Below the pieces are notes generated by a model, which was not told the origin of the DNA, ran no database searches, and worked only from the letters and a program-made list of their open reading frames with translations. The position numbers and the translations under genes are program-made. A DNA stretch of 64,000 bases from Lamellibrachia satsuma (taxonomy: Eukaryota > Annelida > Polychaeta > Sabellida > Siboglinidae): assembly GCA_033239005.1 (NCBI GenBank), contig BSQZ01000035.1:4109501-4173500 (forward strand). The letters are read 5' to 3'. The number at the start of each line of letters is the position of its first letter. Position 1 is the first letter of the stretch. Shown one piece after another: positions 10,566-22,394 of this stretch.

Positions 10566-13304
10566 CAGGGCTTGACATTAAGGTTTTTGGCCACTTGCCC
10601 TAGGGCAAGTGACCCTGACATTCTACTTGCCAAACCAAATATTTTTTACTTGTCCTAAAATCATAGATGAAATAAATGTATTAGCATGTGTTTGCACACA
10701 AATAAAAGTAAAGTCACCGTGTGGTCCCACCAAATCTTTAATATAGCAAATATAAAACCAATGCAGATCATTAAAATTAATTCTGCAATTCCTGCTAGCA
10801 AATAGCTAAGTCCCAGACTCATTTAGTTGTATATCAACTGTTTAGGGAGTACTGTAGTACATCAACCATTAAATGCGTTCACTTGTCTCAAAGACACTTC
10901 ACGCCACGGGTCCCAGCTCCTCGTCGATTTTATGGTCCAGTTGTTGATGCTGGCGGTAGTTGTACGGGTTGAAACCTGGTCTTCTAGCACGTGAACCCAA
11001 GGAGTACCAGCAGTCCACTGCAGTTCCTGGGTCGAAGTGGTCAGGATGCGGTCCTCCAATGGCTACTGCCATTAACCGCTGGAGGACCTACAATCGCTCT
11101 TGACATGCTTCATCGATGAGAATCCCCACTAACGCACAGTTGTGTTGACTGGCAGCACGAGGTAGATCTCCATCAGGTGGCTCAGTGCAGCAAATCGTTC
11201 CCGGAAAATGTGATTGCACAGGATCAGGCACAAGAGGTATCCTCCTACCCTGTGACATGCAAAAAATTTGTAATCCGTGAAGATGGCTTTCATATCAGCT
11301 GCATCAATGATGTCAGCCAGGAGTGGCTAAAAATGCTCGTAAAGCTTTATCAGCGATTCGTCCCAATACGATGCCAACTCTTGGCAGTTGTCATGCCATG
11401 TTATGAGATCCAAGATCTTGAACCTGTGCAGTACACCCCCATGCTGAAGGCTGCCAAAACGATCTTCAAGGTTGCTGATGATAAAGTCAGTCATGGTTCA
11501 ATGTTCCTCAAGCAGTGTTGACTGGGAGTACCCCCAGAGTGCAATACCCCTCTTGTCTTGGCACTGGCTTCAGCCTGCTTCTCTCCAGGGTTTTCCTGCA
11601 GGGACACCAAGTCGAGGCAGCACACCTCCAATGCCTCTACTGCCTCACCCACAGCCAGACTGTCTAGCTGGAACTTGAAGGACAGAGTGGAGAGGTGACC
11701 AAGGGCATCATGGACGAACGTCACAAACAGAACATCCTTGTACTCCAGCAGGCACTTCAAGGTGTTCTTTGCCCTGCCTTTGACTTCTGCTGAGGGAGCA
11801 AGCCTTCAATCAGTGCTTGTAACATCTTCAAAGTGTGCCACGATCACTTGGTAGCTCTTCAGGAGTACCTTCACTGCCGTGTGGATATATGGCAACCAGT
11901 AAGTGCCACTCAAGTTGACTGGTTTCAGCACTTTCTTCTCCATTGCATCTGCAATCATTCATAGCTCCCATAGTTCTTTAGGCGAGTAGTGGTACTGCTT
12001 GTAGAGAAACTGAAGCAAGTCTTGCAGTCTGTTCAGTCGGTCATTTTCTCTCATGGCATTGAGCACACCCATCTCGAACCAATGTGTTACACAGCGAATG
12101 ACAATCAGATGTGGCACTTTCCAGTTGTCTTCATTTAATGCAGCTAGTACACCATTTGCTTGCTTTACTTCCTCTATGCTGAGAAAGGCATTGCGTGGTG
12201 TACCATCGGGAGCAACAAATCGCACAAATACACACTTTCCATCTCGAGGATAGCACAATCTGAAGATCCATCGATCAACACAGACAAGTAGCGAGCCTCT
12301 CTCTTGTCCTGAAGAATATCTTCACGTATCTCAGCATATAATGTCAACCAGAAACCTGGCACAAGGCCTTGTTTTAGTGGCAGCAGCTTGGTAGATCCAC
12401 TCCATTCTTTATGTGAAGGTCGACGAGTTCTGGATAATCAGTAAATGGACCACCTCTCTTGATGACATAGTATGTTAAATAGCTTAACCATGCCGTTCCT
12501 CAGATGTTCTGCTATCTTCTTGAAAGTATGCACAAAGCCTTGCTGCAGCTTCTCTTGCTTCGTGGGCATCCATACACTTTCTGTACTTCTCACTTTTGTC
12601 ATGTGTTATTACAGACTGGTGTCGGAATGTCTTCATCCCATTCACAAAGGTTGATGCACTATCAGACAAATCTGGAAATTGTCTGCACTGTTGGCAAAAC
12701 GCTGTCCCCAAACCCCTGTGCGTTTGCTCCATGTTGGACCCATGGAAACTCGCCTTTCCATTTGTCCAGGAACAGGCGCTTTGATTTCCTCTGCTCATAG
12801 CTACCCCCTACAGCAGTTTCCCATCTGTTGGTCTGTGTTCAGGTGGTCTGGCTGGTAAATGACCAGGCTTCTGGTCAGCTTTTGGCAGCACTAGAAACAT
12901 TTCGCAATTCGCAAACGAACACGTACCAACGAAACATTCAAACACACATTTTGTTTTCTGTGTGCTTTATGGTGCTGCACCTGGTGACTACGACTGAGGA
13001 GTACTGCCAACACCACCTGGTGGCTTATTTGGCATTATACATTATGCGAAATCTACATTGTCGTTGGAGTGGCACAGTTTTTATTTACCGCATTTTGCTG
13101 CATTATAATAAACTACGATTAAGCATGCAGTGAGTCAAAACTTCAGTAATGTTGCTACGTTTGATTGGGCAAGTGCTACAATGACTTTGCTTGCCCAATG
13201 CCCATGCATAAATTCCATCCGGGCAAGTGGCGGTCTAGGCTTGGTTGCCCGACTTACATTTTACTTGCCCCGGGCAATTGGGCAACCGCTAATGTCAAGC
13301 CCTG
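10566..13304 (-). mobile_element. hAT-type DNA transposon, 2.74 kb
   Basis: Perfect 15-bp terminal inverted repeats, CAGGGCTTGACATTA at 10566 and its complement ending at 13304, followed by similar Gly/CCC-rich subterminal sequence built from cacttgccc motifs. Flanks carry a 5-bp direct duplication, CTATG, at 10561-10565 and 13305-13309. The empty site is visible in the repeat copy at 14.6-14.7 kb. Transposase remains lie on the minus strand. Classical hAT elements make 8-bp duplications; 5 bp here is clear. Confidence 0.88.
11180..12798 (-). pseudogene. Broken hAT transposase (ZNF862-like)
   Basis: Minus-strand fragments in order: an N-terminal segment with CRQFPDLSDSASTFVNG, FRHQSVITHDKSEKYRKC (12484-12798); the first catalytic region YLSVLIDGSSDCAILE (near 12270-12340); KQANGVLAAL and CVTHWFEMGVLNAM...SPKELWEL (11959-12258); then LSGTYWLPYIHTAVKVLLKS and LEYKDVLFVTFVHDALGHLS (11640-11920). 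This order and these motifs match the hAT transposases that gave rise to ZNF862/KIAA1586-type genes. Stops and frameshifts between the parts mean it is dead. Confidence 0.75.
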
Positions 13305-13420
13305 CTATGTACCTGAAATTTGCTGAAAATTTAGATATATTGGCACAGATTGTCTATGCAAAATTTTTTAACATGAGAGGGAAAGGACAATAGGTATATG
13401 GCGGCACAAAAAATTTCGAA
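13305..13420 (+). repeat. LINE-derived repeat D, right half
   Basis: Starts ctatgtacctgaaatttgct and continues the repeat interrupted at 10565, as shown by colinearity with the inverted uninterrupted copy near 14620-14720 (whose reverse complement reads caagctatgtatctgaaatt across the junction). Confidence 0.75.
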
Positions 13421-13439
13421 AATTATTTAAGTAGCCTGT

Positions 13440-14116
13440 ATGTTTGTTAGATGGCTGGCGTAACCTGATACCGTAGACGACAACACGTTACTTACAAGTA
13501 CAGATTCAAGGGTTATTGTGGCAGCAAATTAAGGGGATGTCAATATTACAAATGGCCATTATGTATTGTCAACAATACATAAAACGCCAGTGAAAACCGT
13601 AAATTTCAACACAAAAACAAGTATTTGTTGAGATTGTGTTTTCATTAATAACTAGGAAATTATATTTCAACTACTGTTTGAGAAAAACTACAACACTCAT
13701 GACGTTGCAATTTGTGTCAAAATACACAGCCACTTTAGGTTGTCATTCAACTTTTGCTTAATTCATTCATGGTGGTGTAGCAGACATAATTGGTTTATGT
13801 TAACCAAAATCTGCTGTAAAGTTACCAGTTACACTGTCATACTTATTATATGTGTCATTTATTTCTTTGGGGATTTTCTCAAAATTATTAAACTTTGCTT
13901 TTAGTGGCTATTTTTTCACATTTACAAAAATGTTTTAAAAACCTTGTAACATAATCAAATCAATGAAAACTCCATTTTTTAAATCTGGTATTTCATATAG
14001 TATTTCAACTACAATGAGAGTACAATCTGTGAAGAAATGGTTAATTAATCTTAAAAACTTCTACCTAAACTAATCAATTCAAGACAAGCATATAATAGCC
14101 ATCCCAGCTACCTTAA
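13440..14116 (-). mobile_element. Second copy of the TTAA-ended transposon, partial
   Basis: The reverse complement runs from TTAAGGTAGCTGGG (TTAA at 14113-14116) through the same landmarks as the copy at 1-680: the gtagttgaaat block, the ttttgagaaaatcccca block, and the cgtgttgtcgtct block near 13470-13490. Homology fades near 13460, so the inner half or other end is missing or diverged. It is in the E4-E5 intron of GIGYF. Confidence 0.65.
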
Positions 14117-14140
14117 ACTTTAACTTTTTATATATTTTAT

Positions 14141-14460
14141 GACTTTCAACACCCAAAATGAGAATGTGGGACAAGTCGTATGACCACCATTTTTTCACTG
14201 GGCACAGTCCAAACAACATATTTAAATTTCAGGATGATGTCCTGCCACATTTATTTTGGATATTTTTGGCCAATTTGGGAGACATTTAGGAGAAAATGCC
14301 ATTAGGCAGAACAGTGATTTTCAGCATCAGTATAAACTAAATAAGACAACACCACCCAGAAATTTGATGAAATGTTGTTTACTGAATAAAAAACTATGCA
14401 CAGTTAAAAAATGGTGGCCATACACTTTCTCATTTTGGATGCTGAAAGCCATAAAAAAAT
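14141..14460. repeat. Palindromic repeat (foldback element)
   Basis: The left arm (14141-14215, gactttcaacacccaaaatg onward) pairs with an imperfect inverted right arm (14393-14455). The centre holds gagaaaatgccattaggcag. Related single copies are at 58910-59145 (inverted) and 9130-9220 (diverged). No coding capacity is apparent; it is probably a nonautonomous inverted-repeat element. Confidence 0.6.
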
Positions 14461-14589
14461 TCTCAAAATATAGTAAGTAGATAGCTACTAAACTAAATGA
14501 TTATTGCGAGTATCCCTGACAATAGAGGGTCGCAATTTGGATGTTGGAACAATGAAATACATGCTGCTGAGATCACTTAAAAAAAAAAC

Positions 14590-15075
14590 AACTGTTTTTC
14601 CCCATTTTTTGCACCCAGTATACCCACTGTCTTTACCCCTCTCATTCAAGAACATTCACAATCTGTACCAATATATCTACATTTTCAGCAAATTTCAGAT
14701 ACATAGCTTGAAAACAGGCACATGAAAACATGTAAAAAAAATAATGGGTATGATTTTGGGCACTTATCCCTTGTTCACTTTATACTAGGGCATTACAGAG
14801 ACTATTTTCATGTAAATGCTTAGTTCTTCTGCACAAGTGCTCAAAAGCAAAACGACTTAGTCATTGGTTAAAATTTAAGTAAATTCTGAGACATCAACTT
14901 TTTGACCATTGGTTGATTTCACGTGGAATGACCCAGGTACATATAATCTAGAACTATGTACAGCCTGTATTCAGAAGGTTTTTGCATTTGACAATATTTA
15001 CATAATTTTCTTACTAGAGATGGAATAGGTGGTAAAATTAGCTATAAGATTTGATATTGTGTTGTGATCTATTGA
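14590..15075 (-). repeat. LINE-derived repeat D, uninterrupted inverted copy
   Basis: The reverse complement matches 10195-10565 followed directly by 13305-13420: the FYLINRSQHNIKSYS coding end, the atcattccatgtgaaatcaa block, the gcatttacatg block, then gttttcaagctatgtatctg without the hAT. A further partial direct copy is at 15595-15700, and a short match (atcattctatatgaaatcaa) is at 43756. Confidence 0.75.
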
Positions 15076-15699
15076 TTAGATAAAAACACAAAATACATCT
15101 ATTTGAAATATTTTTTTTAACATGAAACCATTTGAATAGGGAATCCAAATATGTTGCATGGCACAGGCATTGTGCCTGCCTTAAATATTTTTTTATTTTA
15201 GCTCCTTGGCCACAGCATTTTTGGCTGCAAATATAGGCCACTTTTCACTTTGGAGATCAGTATCTACTAAACTAATTAAGATGGATTAATATACAGATGT
15301 GGAATTATAGTTTGTAGAGAATAAGCAGGCCAAATTTCAAGAGTTCTAGCACAAATAGTTTTTGAGTGATTGGTATTTTAAGTAGCACAAGAAATCTTCA
15401 CAATTTCCTGAAAAATTTTTTTTTTACAGAATCCGCCAAATTTTAACTCAGACACTATTCGAGCTACAACCCTATAGTTTGATATGTGTGGTTATATTGA
15501 TTATTGGATTAATTAGTAAATTTTTTTGTTGAATAAAAAAATATGAGGGCAACAAGATTTTCGTATTTCGGTTGATTTAAGATGGAATGCCCCAACTATA
15601 TGTGGTTACCATGTATTTAAAGCTAACATTGAGTGAAACATTGGATAAAAGTTAGCAGTGGCAAACATTCAGCATGACAGATGTGCGACATCTTTTCTA

Positions 15700-16940
15700 A
15701 AACTTAGTAAAAGACTGGCTGTCATACAGACACTGAGACAGTTGTAATGCTGTAAGTTGTGCTCTGTGTGGGACCGCAATTTAGGCAGGACACATCAAGA
15801 CTCAATGGAAGTGACTGTCAAGATATTCAATAATAAAGGGACTGGGTTGGTGTTACCAGCCTTTTTGTATATTCACATGTCAAAATATACCAGTGCTGAT
15901 ATAGGTGAAACTTGGTTTTCTCAGACTTCTGTCATCACTGAACTTGGAATAGCCATGAATGGCCACTTTAATTAGAACCTATTCGTCTCCCTTCAATTTG
16001 GTATCATCATGCTACTATTTCTGACTTAAAGCAAAACAAAAGTCATGGTTTTGGGACTATGTTCCTAAGAGACAATAAAAGCTAACCATGTGCAACAAAA
16101 ATCAAGAATATCACGCCAGTGGTTTACTCAGAATGTGTTCTAACAGTAGGATATTCAGGAAAATCCTCCAGTTAACTGAGAACTGACATGTTAACCAATG
16201 TGACTGATAAGCGCATGCCCAGTTCTTGAAAGCAGGTAACCTAGACTACAGTGTGATGTATTAAGTGCTGTCAGTACACACATAACCAATGCAGTCTCAA
16301 TTAAACAGGTTGTTATGTCAGAAAGAGGACTAGTTTAGTAAATAAAGTCCCAAATATGTAACATAAGTTGAGAGGGCCCATGAAATTAAGATGTTGGATG
16401 TTCTACAAGGTCTTCTTAGTAAACCACTGGCGTGATATTCTTAATTATAGTTGCAAATGGTTATGTTTTAGTAAGTAAGGTGCATAGGCCCAAAACCATG
16501 ACTTTTCTTTCCCTTTAAGGTGGCTGGGGTAGTTATTATATTTTCAACAAGACAGAAATGAAAGCAGAATATATACAAATAGTGTTCATTGATATAGATC
16601 TGTGCAGGGAGTCCACAGAGAATTACAACCAATCAGAACGCACTCTTGCTGTTTCCAATAAGTAGTAATCGTGATATTCACCATGTCATAATATGAAAAG
16701 TTCTGTATGAGGATGCTGTTAGTATTCATACTGACATAACACTCGGGAGTTCTGACTACAACACTGAATTAGGCTACTTGCATTTCGACTGCACCATATG
16801 TGAAACAGACAGCAATGCCTTGGCTTGACATCACCAATTGGTAGGTATAGTTGTTGATAGTTGATCACCAAACTGGTACTATCGATTTATGCCTCACAGT
16901 CATGCTTTGTCTATAGCAATACCATCAATTTATTAATGTT
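15700..16940. other. Intron sequence, little recognised
   Basis: Part of the E4-E5 intron. Besides the isolated TTAA transposon terminus at 16515, a pair of inverted segments (aagaatatcacgccagtggttta at 16104 and its complement near 16415-16437) suggests a small inverted-repeat element. No coding sequence was recognised. Confidence 0.45.
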
Positions 16941-17041
16941 TCACACAATAAATTTTTTCACAAAAGGTAGATATCTATATAGACCTTTATGTCGCCAAGT
17001 AACAGAAGTGTTCCAGTTTTGTTGTGACATCAAATACTCAC

Positions 17042-17143
17042 CCAGTGGTTGGAATTTGTCATCACAGCCTCTCTTTACTTGTAGATTCATGGTGAAGTAA
17101 CCAGCACTAAACCATTCAGCCATTTCAGATGCAGCAAACGGAC
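17042..17143 (-). CDS. GIGYF: GIGYF exon E4 (GYF domain core)
   Basis: A 102-bp exon (phase 1 to 1): two bases completing Gly, 33 codons, one base. The acceptor is gggtccgacag/GTCC and the donor CACTGG/GTGAGT on the minus strand. It carries the diagnostic GYF signature GPFAASEMAEWFSAGYF, then TMNLQVKRGCDDKFQPLG. In the family, the GPF, the Trp after the helix and the GYF tripeptide form the aromatic pocket that binds PPG-phi proline ligands; all are present here, so ligand binding is probably intact. The open frame extends into both introns, which hides the short exon. Confidence 0.97.
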
Positions 17144-17387
17144 CTGTCGGACCCAAATAACAGCCGATTCACATATATGCCTGGGTAGTTCATAGTATAG
17201 TACATATGTATGCATGTATATAATATGTATAATTGTCAAAAGGTGGTGACATGAACCCCTGACCGGATTGTGTGCCAAATAAAACTGCTGATACAATGAC
17301 ATATTTTCTGCCTGTTGAGTTGTGTTAAGAATATGTCAGATATATACATATTACAACATTGAAGAGTTATATTGCAAACACAGTGTC

Positions 17388-18659
17388 TTAACTCTTTGTA
17401 TCCCTACTACGACTTTTTACGTAGTTATCCATTCTATCCCAACTACGACTTTTTGTGTAGTTATAGTGTAGGCACATAGGCCTATCGAATTACCTCAAAT
17501 ACACATACACATATTCCTATGACATCACAAAATGTGTGTATGTGTACTGGTCCAGGACACTTCTGGTTTTTTATATGGTGTTCTGTTTAAATCTTCGACG
17601 GTAATTTTGAGCATATTAAATTACTAAATAAGGTGTTGATTCTCGTTGTTATCGCAAATTGGCCGATGCCATTCACGCCATGTGCAATGGCAACGATGTT
17701 GATGCGTTCTCATATGATTTAAATGTTATTTTAGATAGTAATCAGGCGGTTTTTGAACCAACTGATCGGCACAAGTTGATGACAACTGGATGCGACTTTG
17801 GCTTGTAGATTCAGAAACCAACTGTGATTTTGACGGTTTCCACAGAGGATGGGTTTTCGACAATTTTGCTCATAGATATGGTCTTGAATCTGGTATGGAT
17901 GGCCATACAAGAATAACTGTTTTCTGGTTGTTTTGTTACCTGAAAAATAAAAAGTTCAAATAAACACTATACATACACATCTAGCGCTTGTGTTTGTGGT
18001 CACAAGTTTGACAAGTAGTAAAGTTGAAAAATGCAATCAATTTAGCTATTGTTCTTTTAAAACAAAAAATGTTTAAAGTGAAGAAAAAATTGTGACACTT
18101 TTGTGATTTTTTTCATTAACCCTATTTGATAACATATACCATAACTATGTAATATGTAATGGATAATTTTTATACTTTTCTTACCATTTGAATCTGAACT
18201 TAATTCTGAAGGTGTCATTCACTGATACTTGTGGTTAAAAAATAATCAATCGTTGTCATTATGGCATCTGTAGTCGTCTGTAGTTTTTTCAAATCAAATC
18301 AAATTTATTGTAACTCTTTATAATACATACAAATCAAATCAAGGCAAATCCTATATAATAATGTAAAGATAACAATAATGTAAAGATAACAATAAATAAT
18401 TTTTTTTAATGAACTCAAACATTTATAAAAAATATATATGATAAAGTTAAAATAGACCTACATTTATAAAATTCACACCATTCAAAAGATAATTTACTTA
18501 GCTTCCATCCCATTATAGTTTATGGTACTTGCTGATACATAAATCATAGAAAATACAACATGACCAAGGAACGTTCAGGCAAAAAGCATGAAATAGGTGC
18601 GAAAGCAAATTTGCTTGGGAATTAGGAGGCTTATTTTGGATGAGTCTCTGGGATAGAGT
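17388..18659 (+). mobile_element. Candidate piggyBac-like element
   Basis: The left end TTAACTCTTTGTATCCC is followed by two tandem copies of an actacgactttttRYGTAG-type motif, a pattern common at piggyBac-type termini, whose target site is TTAA. A loosely matching inverted right end (GGGATAGAGTTAA) is at 18647-18659. Between them lies an open coding module (17766-17963). End similarity on the right is short, so boundaries are uncertain. Confidence 0.4.
17766..17963 (+). pseudogene. Unknown coding module, plus-strand copy
   Basis: An open segment ending in TAA, containing NWMRLWLVDSETNCDFDGF and HRGWVFDNFAHR, then ITVFWLFCYL. A second copy in opposite orientation is at 19745-19965. Conservation of frame between copies suggests a formerly coding transposon exon. 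It is linked to piggyBac-like ends at 17388, but the module itself was not recognised. Confidence 0.5.
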
Positions 18660-19320
18660 TAAAGAGAATAACAACAAGGCACTATCTAAAATGTTTTTTC
18701 GGGGTGTACAGAAAGCTTAATATTGTATGTACTACATGCAAAAAAATAGGAAAATTTTTATTTATAGCTAAAATTAGATATTTAACGCATCTAACTTGCA
18801 AAGCACTCGTAAAATTCGAAGTTAATGCGATGAGTGATCACATGGTTTTGTGACATCACTGATGACATGGGTCAGTGATTTCTATGCAATGCTTCATTGT
18901 AGTTTTACTCGCGTTGCTATGGTGAGTGATGGTGTGATGTCATTTTTCCCGAATAAAAAGTATAATTCAACGATTTTGAACTGCTAGCAGCAAGTGATAC
19001 TGCAAAATCATCTTCGAATTAGGCTCTTTTGGAGCAGTTTTGCAACGCCAGTAGCCTTTGATCTTATTTACCTTATGACTGAACCATGAAAACGACCACA
19101 CAGAGCTGTCAAACCTCTCATAAATCTACCATATGCATACACATGTGACGTGGTCAAAACATTACTTTTACTTCCGTATAAAGAAAAAAATTAAAAAAAA
19201 CTTGCCATCTACTATGCCTAGCTTCGCAGAGCTAGGTGTAGAACATGTAGTTAGCCTTTGTTTTTGTAATTTGTTATCGTTACATAGAAGCAAGAGACGT
19301 GACATGACAGCTTGCTGACA
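18660..19320. other. Intron sequence without recognised features
   Basis: AT-rich sequence within the 19.3-kb E3-E4 intron, with no domain, repeat end or exon recognised. Confidence 0.5.
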
Positions 19321-19744
19321 GCTTACTTCGGTCCAAGGTGGACCGTGGTCATCAATGCCTGTGTCGCTGCCTGTGTTCTATGGATTGATGACATCAACAT
19401 ATCTTCCACTACCGGGAATAATGTTGGCACAACATCCCCTTTCAAAAAGATTTTAGCACCAGGATAACCTAGAGCTGCAATTTTCTCTGGTCCGGATCGC
19501 AGTTGAAACAAGTTTGGCTTGACGGCTTGAAGTTTGCTTTTTTAAAACAAAGTTAGCTCTGTAGGGAACTTAAACCAACTACATGTTACTCTATTCTTAC
19601 TACTGTTTGCATTACAATCGAATGCCTCACAATAAACCATTCTGATGCTTGCTTCTAAACAACCGTTATTGCTGTCAACGGTACGGTGAATGGATAGAAA
19701 GTCCCAATCTCGTAGCACTTCCTTGTCATCAGGTAACAAAACAA

Positions 19745-19965
19745 CTAGAAAACAGTTATTCCTGGACAACCATCCATACCAGATTTGAGAGCATCTCTAT
19801 GTGCAAAATTTTCTAAAACCCAACCTCTGTGGAAACTGTCAAAATCACATTCGGTTTCTGAATCCTCCACTAACCAAAGTCGCATCCAGTTGTCATCAAC
19901 TTGTACTGATCGACTGGTTCAAAAACTGCCTGATTACTTGGCAAAATAACATTTGAATCATCAGT
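19745..19965 (-). pseudogene. Unknown coding module, minus-strand copy
   Basis: The minus strand reads NWMRLWLVEDSETECDF, then RGWVLENFAHRDALKSGMDG and ITVF before a stop. Differences from the 17.8-kb copy are mostly substitutions that keep the frame. Further minus-strand coding-like fragments follow at 19323-19740 (for example YPGAKIFLKGDVVPTL), suggesting a decayed gene of the same element. The family is not recognised. Confidence 0.5.
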
Positions 19966-19969
19966 GACG

Positions 19970-21965
19970 TCATGTCGAAGCTTGTCGATAATTGCAGGGA
20001 AAATAGGCATAATCAAGGCAGGCCAGAGTATTATTTGGAATTATTAATTAATGGAATTCTAATGAATTTTTCGGTGTTGTCGAAATGGAAATATACAACA
20101 AGATGTAATATAATATGATTTCAAGCAATCGTTGTTTTTATTCCCTCTATGTTATGTGAAAGTGCAAAACATCACGTTTACCGTCTGAAAAAGTGGACAA
20201 CCGCAGTCGATCCGTTTAATATGTGTGTTGACAATGTATTATCTAAGTGAACTTGTACTTGTCACCTCATTAAAAGACACTATGATGAAACTATTTACAT
20301 AAGTATTTTTTGGGGTTTTTGTTTAAAGTTATTGGAAAATTACGTAGGTCGTGTGTGATGTAGTATGTCCACTGACCAAGTTTTTTATAACTGACCTCAG
20401 TCACTTTTTTCTTCCATCTTGAGTTATCATTAATTCGTAATTGACACCCATTCAGAAAAAAACATAAGATATTATGTGAAACAATGTTAAACACTGGAAA
20501 GAAAATATAATTTGAATGATGATTAATTGTATGCCCGATCATCACGCTCAAACAATCTTTGATTAGAAACACAAACAACATTTAAGGTAGCTTCTTCCTG
20601 CACTGATCTCTCATTTGGATCAGAAATGGCACCAAGCTGAAGGAAGGGTAAATAATGTGAAGTATGTCCATGAGTCGTACATCACACACGAATGAAAACA
20701 TCCAGAACAACACAAAACTCACGTCATGCAAGGCAAGTTCATGTCTTTCACCACACTTTCATCAGCTTTATTCAACATTCGTGTTGATTTGTTTGCCCCT
20801 CTGTTTGAAATGCCAAGTAGCTGAACAAACATATCAAAATACTTTTTGTTGAGTGTGACGCTTTCTCAACAGAAATCAATTGAAATAAAGTCCATTGTCA
20901 CATGAGATCAGCTACCGCAAATACTCTATATGTAGCCGCACCCCTAATTAAAACCGCACCACAACATTTGACATAAACCTTGACTTTCCTCCACAGCTTT
21001 TGTTGCAAAAACCTTACTTAAAGCCGCATCCAGCCTTTGAGCCAAACTTCCGTAGTGCACACAATTAGGAACAATTCAAATGGGTCCCGCAAAAAAGTAA
21101 TAACTGCTAATAATTATCAAAAAAGAATGAGGTATAATCACATTCTATAATCATGAAAATATTACTGTGAATTTCGTCAAAACGGAAAACAAAGATAAAG
21201 AAATATCACCGTGCTATCAGATAATAACTGGATGGCTGAATGTCCATACATCCAGTGGGAGAAATGTAGATATATATGTAGGCTATACAATAAAGCTAAA
21301 ATGATTCAAATATGTTGAGAAGTTTTGTTTGTATGACGTCTTATGTAGAACCATGTATAACGTTGATGCCTATGCATTAGTAAAACATGCATTGCTTGTA
21401 TTGCAGCAGATTAAAGACTACCTGGAGTATAGCTGGTTGTGCCAGCTGTTTCAACTTCAAAGGTATTTGAGTGAAGGCCGGTACATATGTAATAACTGGA
21501 CGTCTCTGCAGCCGGCTGCAGCTGATGAGAACGGATATTGTGGTTTTACCTATTTCTTAGAAAGTTCCTGTTGTAGTTAGCGTTGTGTCATCATTGGCCT
21601 ACTGCCCTGGTATTCACAAGCAGTTGATAAAATGTTACTCTATTGTGTTGTTTCTTGGGTTGTGCATTGCTGACTTCACAAAACTTTTCAGGGGATTATA
21701 ACACAGTCTGTTGTAAATGTAATTGTCTCCAATGAGGGAATGGCAATGCATGTTGATAAAATAATCAGCAAGGCGTGACCGTTATTCTCAGAACTACTGG
21801 GTACCCAGGGGACGTTCGCACATGGGGGTGCTGCTAAGTGTCAATCATAAAAGATGTGTTGTGTGATATAGAGAATGCATATAACATTTCTTTCTTAGCA
21901 GTGACGAGCTGATGTCATTGCTATCTGATTTATGTACAGTGTAATCGCAGGTTAACGAGACCACC
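19970..21965. other. Intron sequence, little recognised
   Basis: Mostly featureless. Around 20925-21060 there are spaced ccgcacc motifs (agccgcacccctaattaaaa), also echoed at 22615-22640 (tttaaagcccgcacaaaac). Such spaced CCGCAC motifs occur near ends of pogo-type elements, and a pogo transposase end follows at 21971, so this may be part of the same element. Confidence 0.4.
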
Positions 21966-21970
21966 TGCAT

Positions 21971-22390
21971 AGAATCCCCGGCGGTCTGACGCCGTTAGTA
22001 CAGCCGCTTGACGTTAGCATCAATCGTCCCTTCAAGCAACACATGCGACACTTGTGGGAGCACTGGATGATTCACGGCGGACCATTGCTCACTCCCGCTG
22101 GCTGCCGTCATGCACCGACCAAGGAGAATTTTGTAAAATGGATCGAGAAGGCGTGGGATACGACTCCATCTGCCATGATTGAACACAGCTTCAAGAAGTG
22201 TGGCATCTCGGACAATCTCAATGGAATGGATGGCAACATCATCATAGAAGATGTTTGCCCAGTGCACGCGGCCACGGTCAGCGATGCTGATGACTCGGAC
22301 TTAGACATGGATATGTGGGATGACGCTACAGTGCTGGTCCCGGCAGCGTTCTTCGATAACGACGACGAAAGTGATTTTAAAGGATTTTAA
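21971..22390 (+). pseudogene. pogo-type transposase, C-terminal fragment
   Basis: The open frame runs IPGGLTPLVQPLDVSINRPF, then KQHMRHLWEHWM, FVKWIEKAWDTTPSAMIEHS and FKKCGISDNLNG, ending in an acidic tail with FFDNDDESDFKGF. The LQPLDVSINRPFK segment follows the DDE catalytic core in pogo/Tigger-like (CENP-B-related) transposases, and the acidic DF.GF tail is typical of them. The catalytic part upstream was not found, so this is a truncated copy. Confidence 0.8.
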
Positions 22391-22394
22391 CTAT

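Noticed and set aside
12472..12800. Plus-strand frames at 12472-12800 and 11177-11678
   Set aside because: Antisense shadows of the hAT transposase relic on the minus strand.
16941..17156. A 71-residue protein starting MGPTGPF
   Set aside because: It is GIGYF exon E4 read into both introns; the acceptor, donor and phases show the true exon is 17042-17143.
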